Of a stretch of DNA of 64,000 nt, positions 1 to 7,604 are shown in pieces. Both the position numbers and the translations under genes were made by a program. The stretch is taken from contig CALYAO010000007.1 of the NCBI GenBank assembly GCA_944393605.1, positions 1 to 64,000 on the forward strand. The letters run 5' to 3'. Position 1 is the first letter of the stretch; each line of letters opens with the position of its first letter. This DNA comes from an uncultured Clostridia bacterium. Lineage in GTDB: Bacteria; Bacillota; Clostridia; UBA1381; UBA9506. The notes below the pieces were generated by a model. It was not told where the DNA came from. It did not search any database and saw nothing but the letters and a program-made list of their open reading frames with translations.

Positions 1-10
1 CCATGCACAA

Positions 11-124
<114 letters not shown>

Positions 125-186
125 TACTTTGGTGAAGTGGGGATGTCTCAGGCATCCCCATTGATTCCTATCTAATTTTATGATTT

Positions 187-261
187 GGCCCGTTGGTCAA
201 GCGGTTAAGACACCGCCCTTTCACGGCGGTAACACGAGTTCGATTCTCGTACGGGTCACCA
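187..261 (+). tRNA. tRNA-Glu (TTC)
   Basis: A full cloverleaf can be drawn. The acceptor stem GGCCCGT pairs with ACGGGTC (one G-T pair), the anticodon stem CCGCC/GGCGG holds the loop CTTTCAC with anticodon TTC, and the T arm contains GTTCGATTC. The 3' CCA is encoded at 259-261. It follows the 5S rRNA and is followed at once by a terminator. Confidence 0.95.
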
Positions 262-263
262 CG

Positions 264-298
264 TCGGAACGGACTTTGCTCCGTTCCGATTTTTCTTT
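264..298 (+). terminator. Terminator after tRNA-Glu
   Basis: A perfect 10-bp stem TCGGAACGGA/TCCGTTCCGA with a 6-base loop is followed by TTTTTCTTT. It begins three bases after the tRNA CCA, so it ends the 5S-tRNA transcript. A second A/T-rich hairpin overlaps its tail at 289-313. Confidence 0.88.
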
Positions 299-341
299 GA
301 AAAAAGAAAAATCAGTCACGCGCGCCGTCGTTCCTCCTCTT

Positions 342-422
342 TCGTGAAAAGTCTCGCTTGCTGCGGCTATGCCCTTGTAAACACGGGCATAACGCCACCG
401 CAGCGCTACCAACTTTTCACGA
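342..422. repeat. 81-bp nested inverted repeat (cruciform-like)
   Basis: Three perfect inverted arms are nested around one centre: an 11-bp outer arm (342-352 with 412-422), a 7-bp middle arm GCTGCGG/CCGCAGC (360-366 with 398-404) and a 7-bp inner arm TATGCCC/GGGCATA (368-374 with 385-391). No T-run follows, so it is not a normal terminator. It could be a small structured RNA, a transposon-derived palindrome or a recombination remnant. No coding frame is convincing here. Confidence 0.7.
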
Positions 423-463
423 GTGCGCATGCGGCGCCCTGTATCATTTTGGGACAGTTTAGT

Positions 464-606
464 CACGTCGGAGCAAAGTTCGCTTTGCTCCGTTTTTCTT
501 GTGCAGAAAAACATCCGCCTGCTCCCTTGCTCCTCCTTCCCAAAAAATCCAATGATTTTTTGGGAGCCCTGACGTGGGGCGAAAGTTCCCGTATCTTTTT
601 TTGGAC
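464..606 (+). repeat. tRNA-terminator-associated repeat, copy A (no adjacent tRNA)
   Basis: This ~143-bp segment recurs in inverted orientation at 3148-3293. It begins CACGTCGG, contains the hairpin CGGAGCAAAG/CTTTGCTCCG with a T-run, then a block with CTTGCTCCTCCTTCCC and a second hairpin built on CCCAAAAAAT/ATTTTTTGGG. It ends in a T-rich TTTTTTGGAC. In copy B the first hairpin is the terminator of tRNA-Met. Here no tRNA lies directly upstream, so the copy seems orphaned. Confidence 0.85.
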
Positions 607-642
607 GATTAAGACACGTTGCAGCGGATTTGTTTGCTTAAA

Positions 643-672
643 AAAAATCCCGCTCATTTGAGTGGGATTTTT
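643..672. terminator. Bidirectional hairpin terminator
   Basis: The stem AAAAATCCCGCTC/GAGTGGGATTTTT has a 4-base loop and A/T runs on both sides. On the minus strand it lies downstream of the XRE-like remnant ending at 851. The 673-850 stretch between them holds no gene that I recognise. Confidence 0.7.
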
Positions 673-850
673 CGTATACCTTGTTACCTTGCCTGAAAAC
701 GTTACCATTGCGGCGTTACTGTTCATGCAGATGTAGGCAGGATATCTCAACTTTGCTGCTGGCCTTTCAAGGGGCATATGGTTGATATCTTTCTTGCTTA
801 TTTGCCCCACCTGCAAACGTCCGTCCAGCCTTTCGTGCATATGTTTCGTT

Positions 851-1091
851 TTATTCAAATAACCGATTGATATCAACATGCAATAGTTTGGCAATCACGT
901 AAATCTCTTTATCCGTTGCCATTCGAACCTGTCCTTCAAAGTTTTGAATAACTCGAAGGATTGATGTCAATCCCTTCCGCTTGGATTTGCGCGATAAAGT
1001 CCTTTTGTTTCAAATGCCGTTCTTTTCTGAATCGTTCAATGTTGGCTCCTACCATATTACTATTTCCGTATGCACGTTTTCTTATTTTCAT
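851..1091 (-). pseudogene. XRE-family helix-turn-helix regulator, frameshifted
   Basis: From the ATG at 1091 the minus strand reads about 49 residues with an HTH-type pattern (MVGANIERFRKER, then LKQKDFIAQIQ and INPSSYSKL) and then meets TGA. Removing one T in the run near 938-940 gives SYSKLEGQVRMATDKEIY and continues to a TAA at 851, for about 78 residues. That is the length of small XRE/Cro-type DNA-binding proteins. The continuing frame keeps the family pattern (EGQ, then DKEIYVIAKLL), so the break is probably a single-base insertion or a sequencing error. The gene diverges from the DUF4234 gene, and an operator-like palindrome lies between them. It may once have controlled both. The domain call is moderate and the frameshift reading is good. 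Confidence 0.7.
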
Positions 1092-1101
1092 AACCCGCCT
1101 C

Positions 1102-1128
1102 AATATAATTCTTATTTTGAATTATATT
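1102..1128. promoter_or_regulatory. Operator-like palindrome between XRE remnant and DUF4234 gene
   Basis: A perfect 10-bp inverted repeat, AATATAATTC/GAATTATATT, is separated by seven bases. A further half-site GAATTATA recurs at 1160-1167 over the -10 region of the downstream promoter. Palindromes like this are the usual binding sites of XRE/Cro dimers. Binding by the adjacent regulator is inferred. Confidence 0.5.
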
Positions 1129-1139
1129 ACACAATTTTG

Positions 1140-1168
1140 TTGACATTATTCCGTATAAGAATTATAAT
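1140..1168 (+). promoter_or_regulatory. Sigma-A promoter for the DUF4234 gene
   Basis: TTGACA (1140-1145) and TATAAT (1163-1168) are separated by exactly 17 bases, a full consensus. The start codon of the next gene is 37 bases downstream of the -10 box. Confidence 0.8.
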
Positions 1169-1204
1169 GAATGTAACAATCAATTTTGGAGGGGGATGTG
1201 TGAT

Positions 1205-1654
1205 ATGAACGAACAAGTTCAAGCGGGAACGAATTATCAAGCGTCAGCTGCGCCGGTCGGTCAATTGAAGACCAACAAAGGATTGCTCAAGTACATACTG
1301 CTTTCGTTGATTACATTGGGAATTTATGGAATTGTTGTTATGTCTTCTGTCAGCAATGATATCAATATTGTTGCAAGCAGATATGATGGGAAAAGGACGA
1401 TGCATTATTGCCTTTTGTTCTTTTTGGTAGGCCCCGTCACTTTGGGGATCGCATATTTGGTTTGGTTTCACAAAATATCTGCAAGAATAGGTTCAGAGCT
1501 CAAACGGAGAGGGATTTCATATCAATTTGGAGCCTCCGATTATTGGCTTTGGAATGTTTTGGGGAGCCTAATCATTGTTGGCCCTTTTATTTATTATCAC
1601 AAATTGTTTAAAGCAACCAATAGGATGTGTTCGCATTATAATAACAATGGTTGA
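1205..1654 (+). CDS. DUF4234 domain small membrane protein
   Basis: This 149-residue protein has three or four hydrophobic segments. The first carries the DUF4234 pattern ILLSLITLGIYGIVV followed by SNDIN, and later ones include LVGPVTLGIAYLVW and VLGSLIIVGPFIYY. The family is widespread in Bacillota and has no assigned biochemical role. The start at 1205 is preferred over the in-frame ATG at 1196 because the ribosome site GGAGGGGG (1188-1195) touches 1196 but lies nine bases from 1205. A consensus promoter sits just upstream. The divergent XRE remnant may have been its regulator. No clear terminator follows within 300 bases. Confidence 0.8.
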   Translation: MNEQVQAGTNYQASAAPVGQLKTNKGLLKYILLSLITLGIYGIVVMSSVSNDINIVASRYDGKRTMHYCLLFFLVGPVTLGIAYLVWFHKISARIGSELKRRGISYQFGASDYWLWNVLGSLIIVGPFIYYHKLFKATNRMCSHYNNNG

Positions 1655-1984
1655 GGACGGATCTGCAATCAGTTAACTTTCTCCGTTTTGCCATAAAAAG
1701 CGCCTTTTCTATGGTATGCCCTTTGCACATGTTTAGGCAAAGCCTTTCTTTGTAGGAAAAAAGACTTTGCGCTTCCGGCGGCTTAAAGCAGCTGATTGCC
1801 TCTCTGACAGTCCGACGTGGCCCCTATTTGTAGGCCCATTCTTATGGCAAAGCGCCTGTTCTTATAGGATGGTCCTTATGGGTATTCATACTGTTGGAGT
1901 GTTTTGTGATCTGAATCTTTGGCAACGGCATATACCATGCCGAATAAAAGAGCATACAAAATCACATTTGGAAAGAACAGCACT
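1655..1984. other. Intergenic stretch without a recognisable gene
   Basis: About 330 bases separate the DUF4234 gene from a hairpin at 1985. Open frames here are short, lack ribosome sites and show no familiar motif. Short repeats such as TTTGCC and GGCAAAG occur several times, but I cannot assign a function. Confidence 0.5.
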
Positions 1985-2020
1985 AAAAAAGGGATGGTTT
2001 TTAGCCATCCCTTTTATTTG
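1985..2020 (-). terminator. Terminator downstream of the DUF368 gene
   Basis: The stem AAAAGGGATGG/CCATCCCTTTT has A/T runs on both sides. On the minus strand it lies about 90 bases beyond the stop codon of the DUF368 gene. It could act in both directions. Confidence 0.7.
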
Positions 2021-2107
2021 CTTTGCAGCGTATCATTGCAGCTTTGCGTTGGGAACTGCGAACGACATCTGCTTCAGGGGTTCAAAAAATGAATGAGCAG
2101 ACACCCA

Positions 2108-2935
2108 TTACGCTTCCGTGTGCAATTGGCTCAGATCCATCCAACGGGCAAGCAAAAATCCTGCTACGAAGCAGATAATACTGATGAACAGTTGCATCGC
2201 GTCTGCAAATGCAGTTGGCACAATCATCAGGACGGACGAGATAACAAATCCCAAAATGAATCGGGAGAATATGGTTGCGTAATGTTTTAACAGGTAATTG
2301 ATCAAGCGGGAAAGCAGGACAAGCGTCAGCCCAAACCCAATTACAAGCGGCAGGATGACCGTCCAATCCAAATTGCCGATTCCTTGCGCCATCGGCTGGT
2401 ATAGGCCCATGAATAACAGAATGGAGGAGGAACTCAAGCCGGGAACAATCATGCTAAAGCCCCAAATAACCCCACAAAAGATATACCAACCAAAATTGGG
2501 CTGTATGGTTCCTGTAATTCCCGAGTCTAGAAAATGAAAGAAAACGAAAGAAACCAGGAGCGCCACGATAAACCAGGACCATCCCTTTTGAGAATCCTTT
2601 TGATTGGATTGCTGAAAAAGCCCCGGGATGGTTCCGCATATCAATCCTGTGAACAACGTCATGGTTGCGGTCGCGGATACGGTTAAGAGGCTTTCAATGA
2701 CCTTTGCAAGCAGCACAAATCCGATGAGACCGCCCAAAAACAGCGGCAAAAATAGTCGGTATTGTCTGCGGAGGGATTGAAAAGGGTGCGCCAAGAATGT
2801 CATCATGGGTTCATAAATACCAAATGCCACACAGAGCACGCCGCCGCTGACACCTGGCAGGATGGCACCTGTTCCAATGAGCATCCCTTGCAGGAACAGC
2901 AAAAATATGTTTGTTTTCCGTTTTTGCAACTCCAC
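2108..2935 (-). CDS. popT: DUF368 polyprenyl-phosphate transporter (PopT family)
   Basis: This 275-residue multi-pass membrane protein carries the two symmetric signature loops of the family, ILPGVSGG near residues 25-32 and a related IVPGLSSSS in the second half. That pattern fits an inverted-repeat transporter. The DUF368 family (PopT) has been shown to recycle undecaprenyl phosphate across the cytoplasmic membrane, which supports peptidoglycan and surface-polymer synthesis. The start is GTG at 2933-2935, preceded by AGGAGG (2942-2947 on the plus strand). A TTGATT-17-TATAAT promoter lies upstream and a hairpin terminator lies downstream, so it appears to be a single-gene unit. Family assignment is strong. 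The exact lipid substrate is inferred from the family. Confidence 0.87.
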   Translation of the reverse strand: MELQKRKTNIFLLFLQGMLIGTGAILPGVSGGVLCVAFGIYEPMMTFLAHPFQSLRRQYRLFLPLFLGGLIGFVLLAKVIESLLTVSATATMTLFTGLICGTIPGLFQQSNQKDSQKGWSWFIVALLVSFVFFHFLDSGITGTIQPNFGWYIFCGVIWGFSMIVPGLSSSSILLFMGLYQPMAQGIGNLDWTVILPLVIGFGLTLVLLSRLINYLLKHYATIFSRFILGFVISSVLMIVPTAFADAMQLFISIICFVAGFLLARWMDLSQLHTEA

Positions 2936-3077
2936 GTTGTTCCTCCTGTTTCAGACATGGAGAAAGGGCCGTGCTTTCGCTGCCCTTTCGTTTGCCATGC
3001 GTATTTTCGTTTGGGCCAAAGGCTGTGAATCATGCAACTTCAAGAAATCCGTTCCAATTTGGTCTTTGTTTAAGATT

Positions 3078-3106
3078 ATTATACCGTTCCCTGCCGTAAA
3101 AATCAA
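3078..3106 (-). promoter_or_regulatory. Sigma-A promoter for the DUF368 gene
   Basis: On the minus strand TTGATT (3101-3106) and TATAAT (3078-3083) are 17 bases apart, about 140 bases upstream of the GTG start. Confidence 0.65.
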
Positions 3107-3147
3107 TAGGATCCATCTGAATTTATATAAAATCGCGATTATTCACT

Positions 3148-3293
3148 GTCCAAAAAAGAGACGGGATCCCTCGGTTCACGCCAGGGCTCCCAAAAAATCA
3201 TTGGATTTTTTGGGAAGAAGGAGGAGCAAGGAAGCGGGCGGATGTTTTTCTTGCCAAAGAAAAACGGAGCAAAGCGAACTTTGCTCCGACGTG
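3148..3293 (-). repeat. tRNA-terminator-associated repeat, copy B
   Basis: This is the inverted partner of 464-606, with only scattered differences by eye until the last ~25 bases. Here it begins in the CCA end of tRNA-Met and supplies that tRNA's terminator. The two copies bracket about 2.5 kb holding the XRE remnant, DUF4234 and DUF368 genes. Confidence 0.85.
3256..3291 (-). terminator. Terminator after tRNA-Met
   Basis: On the minus strand the stem CGGAGCAAAG/CTTTGCTCCG with a TTCG loop is followed by TTTTTCTTT, starting directly after the tRNA CCA. It lies inside repeat copy B. Confidence 0.85.
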
Positions 3294-3368
3294 GTGGGCC
3301 TTCAGGGACTCGAACCCCGGACCGACCGGTTATGAGCCGGTTGCTCTAACCAACTGAGCTAAAGGCCC
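3292..3368 (-). tRNA. tRNA-Met (CAT), probably elongator
   Basis: The minus strand gives a full cloverleaf. The acceptor GGGCCTT pairs with AAGGCCC, the D arm has AGCTCAGTTGGTTAGAGC, the anticodon stem ACCGG/CCGGT holds the loop CTCATAA, and the T arm has GGTTCGAGTCC. CCA is encoded (3292-3294). The paired first base and A discriminator suit an elongator tRNA-Met, but a CAT anticodon modified to read AUA (tRNA-Ile2) cannot be ruled out. Confidence 0.93.
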
Positions 3369-3453
3369 GCATATGAAATTGCCTGCTATGACGCCCCTTT
3401 TGTCCGCTTTTTTTGCTGCGGCACATGGCATGATGCCAATGAACACGAGGTTT

Positions 3454-3482
3454 ATTATAGCAAACCATCTCTTTTTTGTCAA
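3454..3482 (-). promoter_or_regulatory. Consensus promoter for tRNA-Met
   Basis: On the minus strand TTGACA (3477-3482) and TATAAT (3454-3459) are 17 bases apart, a perfect consensus that fits a stable-RNA promoter. It lies 86 bases upstream of the mature tRNA. Confidence 0.75.
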
Positions 3483-3651
3483 TCCTTTTCGCATACAAAT
3501 CCGATTTTCGAAAATAGTATATGCGGACGCGGCAAAAAAGGTGACAGCATCGGGTCGGACAGTCTTGCACCATCTCGTTCGGCAATGGAAAAGCCGCTCC
3601 GGTGGGGCCTGGGCGCTGCTTCCTTTAAAATACTGGTATGATTCTAAAAGA

Positions 3652-3686
3652 TTTGTATTGCTTCGCAGAGGGCACCCCGATACAAT
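3652..3686 (+). promoter_or_regulatory. Promoter of the 1271-residue lyase gene with shared upstream element
   Basis: TTGCTT (3658-3663) and TACAAT (3681-3686) are 17 bases apart and lie 31 bases before the start codon. The -35 box is overlapped by TTTGTATTGC (3652-3661). The same ten bases overlap the -35 box of the AraC regulator gene at 16808-16817, with near matches at two further promoters of this locus. It is a candidate activator-binding site. Confidence 0.6.
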
Positions 3687-3716
3687 GAAACCAAGTAGGG
3701 AAAGAGGAGGGGGAGC

Positions 3717-6700
3717 ATGCTTGTTTGGCACAATGACCATATGGAGATTGTCCTGGCGGACCAGGTGAGACACCCCTGTTTCTGGTGGCCTGCGACACGT
3801 CTGTGCTATGAGATTGCATTTGAGGATCATACGGTGGACTTGGCCAGTTTGGTACTACTGGATGAGCGGGGAGAGGCGGTGCCGTGCCAGTTTTCGGACT
3901 GGCAGCAGCGGGATGGACATCGGAGTGCAGTACTTTCGTTTGTGTCTGACCTTGCCTCGGGGGCAACCAAACGGTTTTATCTGACAAAAGGAACGCCGGC
4001 TGACCATGCCGGGATAAAACGGCATCAAGAGGGCAGATTTTTGGTGTTGGACAACGGCGTTCTGCAAATCAAGCTGCCGCTGGCGCTGGTGCCGGGACAG
4101 CCGGTGGAGGCGCCCGTACATCGCATCTGCTGGAATGGCACGTGGAAGGGCGCCCATCTGCTGGACGGGGTTGGAGAGGCGCAGCTGGCTGTGCGGGAGC
4201 TGGCGTTTGGTCCCGTCTTTTGCCAGTATGAATTGACGTACACCTTTGCACAAGGCGGCACCTACACCGCCTGTGTCACGTTCACGCAAGGGTATGATTT
4301 CGTGGAGCTGGAGGAACGGATGGAGGACATCCCCAAGGAACGGGGATGGGGTGTCCTGTACGACTGGCAAGGTCTGCGGCCCACCCACAAGTATTCCTCC
4401 ACCTGGCCGGACTCCACTTTTTGGTATCCCAAGGATGGGGTATATGGCGCATATGACTGGTATCCGGCCGACCGGGTACACACCATTTCCTACTATGGGG
4501 AAGACCCGGCCTTTGCGGGCCAAACGGCGGATGAACGGGGCAGACAGCAGATTGCGGAGCGGGTTGCGCCCTATGCGCCCTTTTTTGGATATTCCATCCG
4601 GCCCACGATGGCGTATTGGAACGCTGAAACCCGGGAATGTGCGGGGGTGTTTGTGAACGGCAATGACAAATGGGACGACCGGGAGTATGCCATTTGGGCA
4701 TCGGGGGATGCGCTGGCGGGGCGGTTTTTCTGTGAGGGGGAGGTGCTCCGGTGGCGCTTTCCGTTTGCCAGCGGGCGGCGGAGCATTGCATTGGCGTGCT
4801 ACATGCGGGACCGGGACGATATGTGGTTTGCCCGCCTCGCACAGGCCGAACAGGACATTGCGGCAATGGGCGTTCCGCCCGACATTGCGCGGAAGATGGC
4901 CTGTTTTCCGACAACCTATACCGCCTTTTTGCACAATCGGTATGTGACGTTAAACTTAAATAAAGTGAAAGATTGGACGCTTACCTATGACGGGCGGCTG
5001 CCTGAGATTCCTGTCACCAATTGTCACCTCAAGACGCCGCAGGAACTGGAGCAGATGGTGTATGGAACGGGCCGGGTGGTGCTTGCGACCAAGGGCGTGG
5101 AAGAATTTCACGAACGGCCTTACACCTTTGAGGCGGTGGAAATCCGGGGCGTTTTGGAAAAGATTTCGGACGCATACCTGCGCATGTCGGATGCGCTTTC
5201 CCCCGAAAGCCGGCGGCGGATTACGGCGCTGCTGCTGCTTTCTATGTATGTCTGTGCGGGGGAGGAGGCCATCCCGACACGGTATATGCTGGGCGGTCAC
5301 CCCAACTTTTTGGGAGACATTAAAGTGACAGCTGCCATGGGAGCGGTGCTGTTCCCTGACCATCCCGATGCGCGCTATTTTGCGGATGCGTTTGAACACT
5401 ATGTGGCCTTAAACGCACGCTATCACACGCGGCCCGCGGTGCCCAAATGGGGCGCGCTGGGCGGGCGGTGGACCGAGTCCATCGGGACATATACCTGGGG
5501 CTTTTTGGCAGCCACGACCCTGGCAGACGGTCTGTTGCGCCGGTTTTATGACGGCAAAGGCCGCATGGCGAACTGCCAGGTGGCGGATGTGGCAAACTGG
5601 ATTGTGTCCCTCTTATCCGCACCCGTTGAGACCAAGACCCGCCTGTGCCGCGTGCAGCCCACACAGGGCGCGCATTCAGGGATCCGGCCGCCTTTTCAGG
5701 TGCTGGCGGTGCTGGGCCAGGAACTGGCGCGGTTTGACCCGCTGCTTGCGGAGCACATCTATGCCGTGACGGATGCGCGGGATGACCATGTGCATGAGCA
5801 CAAGCCCTCTGAGAATGCTTGGAGCGTGCTGTTTGAGGACCTGTATCCCCCGGTTGCGGCAAAACCCGACTACCAGACCCAAAAATTTACGGGGTATGGC
5901 AGCATCCTGCGGTATGGCGTGGACACGCCGCAGGAGGTGTCGGTGCATCTGCAGCAGATTGACCGCGGCCCCAACTATCGCTGGGGCATGACAGCAGAAG
6001 GGGGATGCGGCAGCATCTTTTACTTCGCGGATGGACGTGCGTGGTCCTACAACGGCAAGGAAGATGCCGGCGACCGGCGATGTGAGGACGGTACATTTAC
6101 CACCAACTTTGGCGTGTGGAAGGAAGGGACCTACCGCTCCATCGGCATGGGAGATCTCGATCAGCCGCTCTATCGGCTGGGGGAGGTTGCCTACCAGGAG
6201 CTCCATGCGCGGCAGGTCCAGCCATACAGCTGGCCCGAATATCGGGCGCGCAAAGTGCTGCTGGTGGGAGGCGACTATATCGTTACCTATGATGCGGTAC
6301 AGGATGCGGGGGTCTATACCCGGTTTACCTGGTTTGTGGAAAAGGGCAAAGAGCTGCCCGCCATCCACTTTGTGAAGGGCATCACCATAGACCGGTTTGC
6401 GGTCCCTGGGTATGCCAAAAGCGAGCATATCACCGCACAGAGCCACGGCGTCTGGTATGAGGGCATGGGGGACTGTATGGCGGTGGTGAGCCACAAGCAG
6501 GACATCGCTGTAGAGCCGACCGACTATGGCTGCGTGGTGCGCGTCTCGGGCAGCGAAGACCATATCTTCCAGGGCGTCCGGGACATGGATGTGGCCCAGG
6601 ATGGCGTTCGGTTTGTGGGGCGGACGGGCTGCATCCGCAAAAAAGCGGATGGGACGCGGGTGCTGACGCTCCTAAACGGTACTTTGGTGGGGGATGATGC

Positions 6701-7532
6701 CCTTGCCTTTTCGGTCACCAGGCCCGATACGGGCGTATGCCTGACTTGCCGTGCAGATGGCGGCATCCGGGGCCGGGTACATACGGATGGCGGAGATATC
6801 CTCACCCTGCACGGAACGGTGCCGGGCCGGGTCTACATTGACGCAGAGGAAGTGGCCGTGCAAGACGGCGGGATTGCGCTGCCGCATGGGGAACATACGC
6901 TGGAGCTGACGGACGGGCTGCCTTGTCCAGCGCGGCCGCATATCACGGGTGTGCGAGGCAGGACAGTGCGATATACGCCTGCCACGGGTACCGAGCGGCA
7001 TGAGCTGGTGTACAGCACCGACGGCGAACATTTCATACCGGCAGCTTCCGAAACGGTAATGGCAGATATTTCGTGCAAGGCAGTGCTCAAGGTGCGGGGC
7101 GTGAACGGGGATCAGGAGGGGCCATGGTCGGCGGAATATCCCTATTTCCCCGAGACAGCGGCGCCGCTGCCGCCCTATGGACTCACCTATCGGCGGGGAG
7201 TGTTGACGTGGGGCGAGGTCTATGGCGCATCCTCTTATCGGCTATACCGAAAGATGGAAGGGGAACCAGACTGGGCGCTGCTGTATGACGGGGAAGCGCG
7301 CGAGGTACAGGACGAGGCAAGTGGTCGCTGCTGGTATGCGGTTGCGGCGGTCAATGGCAAGGGGGAAGGGGAAAAGTCCCCAGCGGTAGACAACGCCCCC
7401 GATAGCTTGCTCAACGAATACCCTAGCAGCTATTTTGAGCCGTTTTGCCGGCTGACGTCTTACCTCAAAGAGCCCTACTACCCAGATTGTAAGGCGAAGC
7501 CTCACTACCCGAACGAATCAGATGGATCGTAG
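3717..7532 (+). CDS. Large polysaccharide-lyase-like protein (heparinase II/III-like plan), no signal peptide
   Basis: The product has 1271 residues. Its layout resembles alpha/alpha-toroid plus beta-sandwich lyases: a beta-rich N-terminal part (to about 380), a helical part (about 390-740) with GGHPNF near 526 and GGRWTESIGTYTW near 582-594, then a beta-sandwich region with NYRWGMTAEGGCG near 751 and FADGRAWSYNG. A fibronectin-III-like stretch near 1150-1230 (YRRGVLTWGEVYGASSYRLYR) closes it. There is no signal peptide or lipobox, so it should act in the cytoplasm on imported oligosaccharides unless exported in another way. The start is supported by AGGAGG six bases upstream of the ATG. The next gene follows after 72 bases and is probably co-transcribed. 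I cannot name a CAZy family; the lyase role is inferred from fold and setting. Confidence 0.6.
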   Translation: MLVWHNDHMEIVLADQVRHPCFWWPATRLCYEIAFEDHTVDLASLVLLDERGEAVPCQFSDWQQRDGHRSAVLSFVSDLASGATKRFYLTKGTPADHAGIKRHQEGRFLVLDNGVLQIKLPLALVPGQPVEAPVHRICWNGTWKGAHLLDGVGEAQLAVRELAFGPVFCQYELTYTFAQGGTYTACVTFTQGYDFVELEERMEDIPKERGWGVLYDWQGLRPTHKYSSTWPDSTFWYPKDGVYGAYDWYPADRVHTISYYGEDPAFAGQTADERGRQQIAERVAPYAPFFGYSIRPTMAYWNAETRECAGVFVNGNDKWDDREYAIWASGDALAGRFFCEGEVLRWRFPFASGRRSIALACYMRDRDDMWFARLAQAEQDIAAMGVPPDIARKMACFPTTYTAFLHNRYVTLNLNKVKDWTLTYDGRLPEIPVTNCHLKTPQELEQMVYGTGRVVLATKGVEEFHERPYTFEAVEIRGVLEKISDAYLRMSDALSPESRRRITALLLLSMYVCAGEEAIPTRYMLGGHPNFLGDIKVTAAMGAVLFPDHPDARYFADAFEHYVALNARYHTRPAVPKWGALGGRWTESIGTYTWGFLAATTLADGLLRRFYDGKGRMANCQVADVANWIVSLLSAPVETKTRLCRVQPTQGAHSGIRPPFQVLAVLGQELARFDPLLAEHIYAVTDARDDHVHEHKPSENAWSVLFEDLYPPVAAKPDYQTQKFTGYGSILRYGVDTPQEVSVHLQQIDRGPNYRWGMTAEGGCGSIFYFADGRAWSYNGKEDAGDRRCEDGTFTTNFGVWKEGTYRSIGMGDLDQPLYRLGEVAYQELHARQVQPYSWPEYRARKVLLVGGDYIVTYDAVQDAGVYTRFTWFVEKGKELPAIHFVKGITIDRFAVPGYAKSEHITAQSHGVWYEGMGDCMAVVSHKQDIAVEPTDYGCVVRVSGSEDHIFQGVRDMDVAQDGVRFVGRTGCIRKKADGTRVLTLLNGTLVGDDALAFSVTRPDTGVCLTCRADGGIRGRVHTDGGDILTLHGTVPGRVYIDAEEVAVQDGGIALPHGEHTLELTDGLPCPARPHITGVRGRTVRYTPATGTERHELVYSTDGEHFIPAASETVMADISCKAVLKVRGVNGDQEGPWSAEYPYFPETAAPLPPYGLTYRRGVLTWGEVYGASSYRLYRKMEGEPDWALLYDGEAREVQDEASGRCWYAVAAVNGKGEGEKSPAVDNAPDSLLNEYPSSYFEPFCRLTSYLKEPYYPDCKAKPHYPNESDGS

Positions 7533-7604
7533 TGCTCCCGTAAACGGTATATACGGTAGGGCATTGCATATAAATAAGGTATTCTTATTAAAGGAGGAGA
7601 GGGT

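Noticed and set aside
463-894. A 143-codon minus-strand frame as a real gene
   Set aside because: It covers the repeat, a terminator and the second half of the broken XRE gene in part of its length, and has no ribosome site at its start. Only the XRE part reads like protein.
7564-7591. TTGCAT-16-TATTAA as a promoter for the secreted lyase at 7605
   Set aside because: Transcription would start so close to the ATG that the ribosome site AAAGGAGG would be cut. Co-transcription with the preceding gene is simpler.
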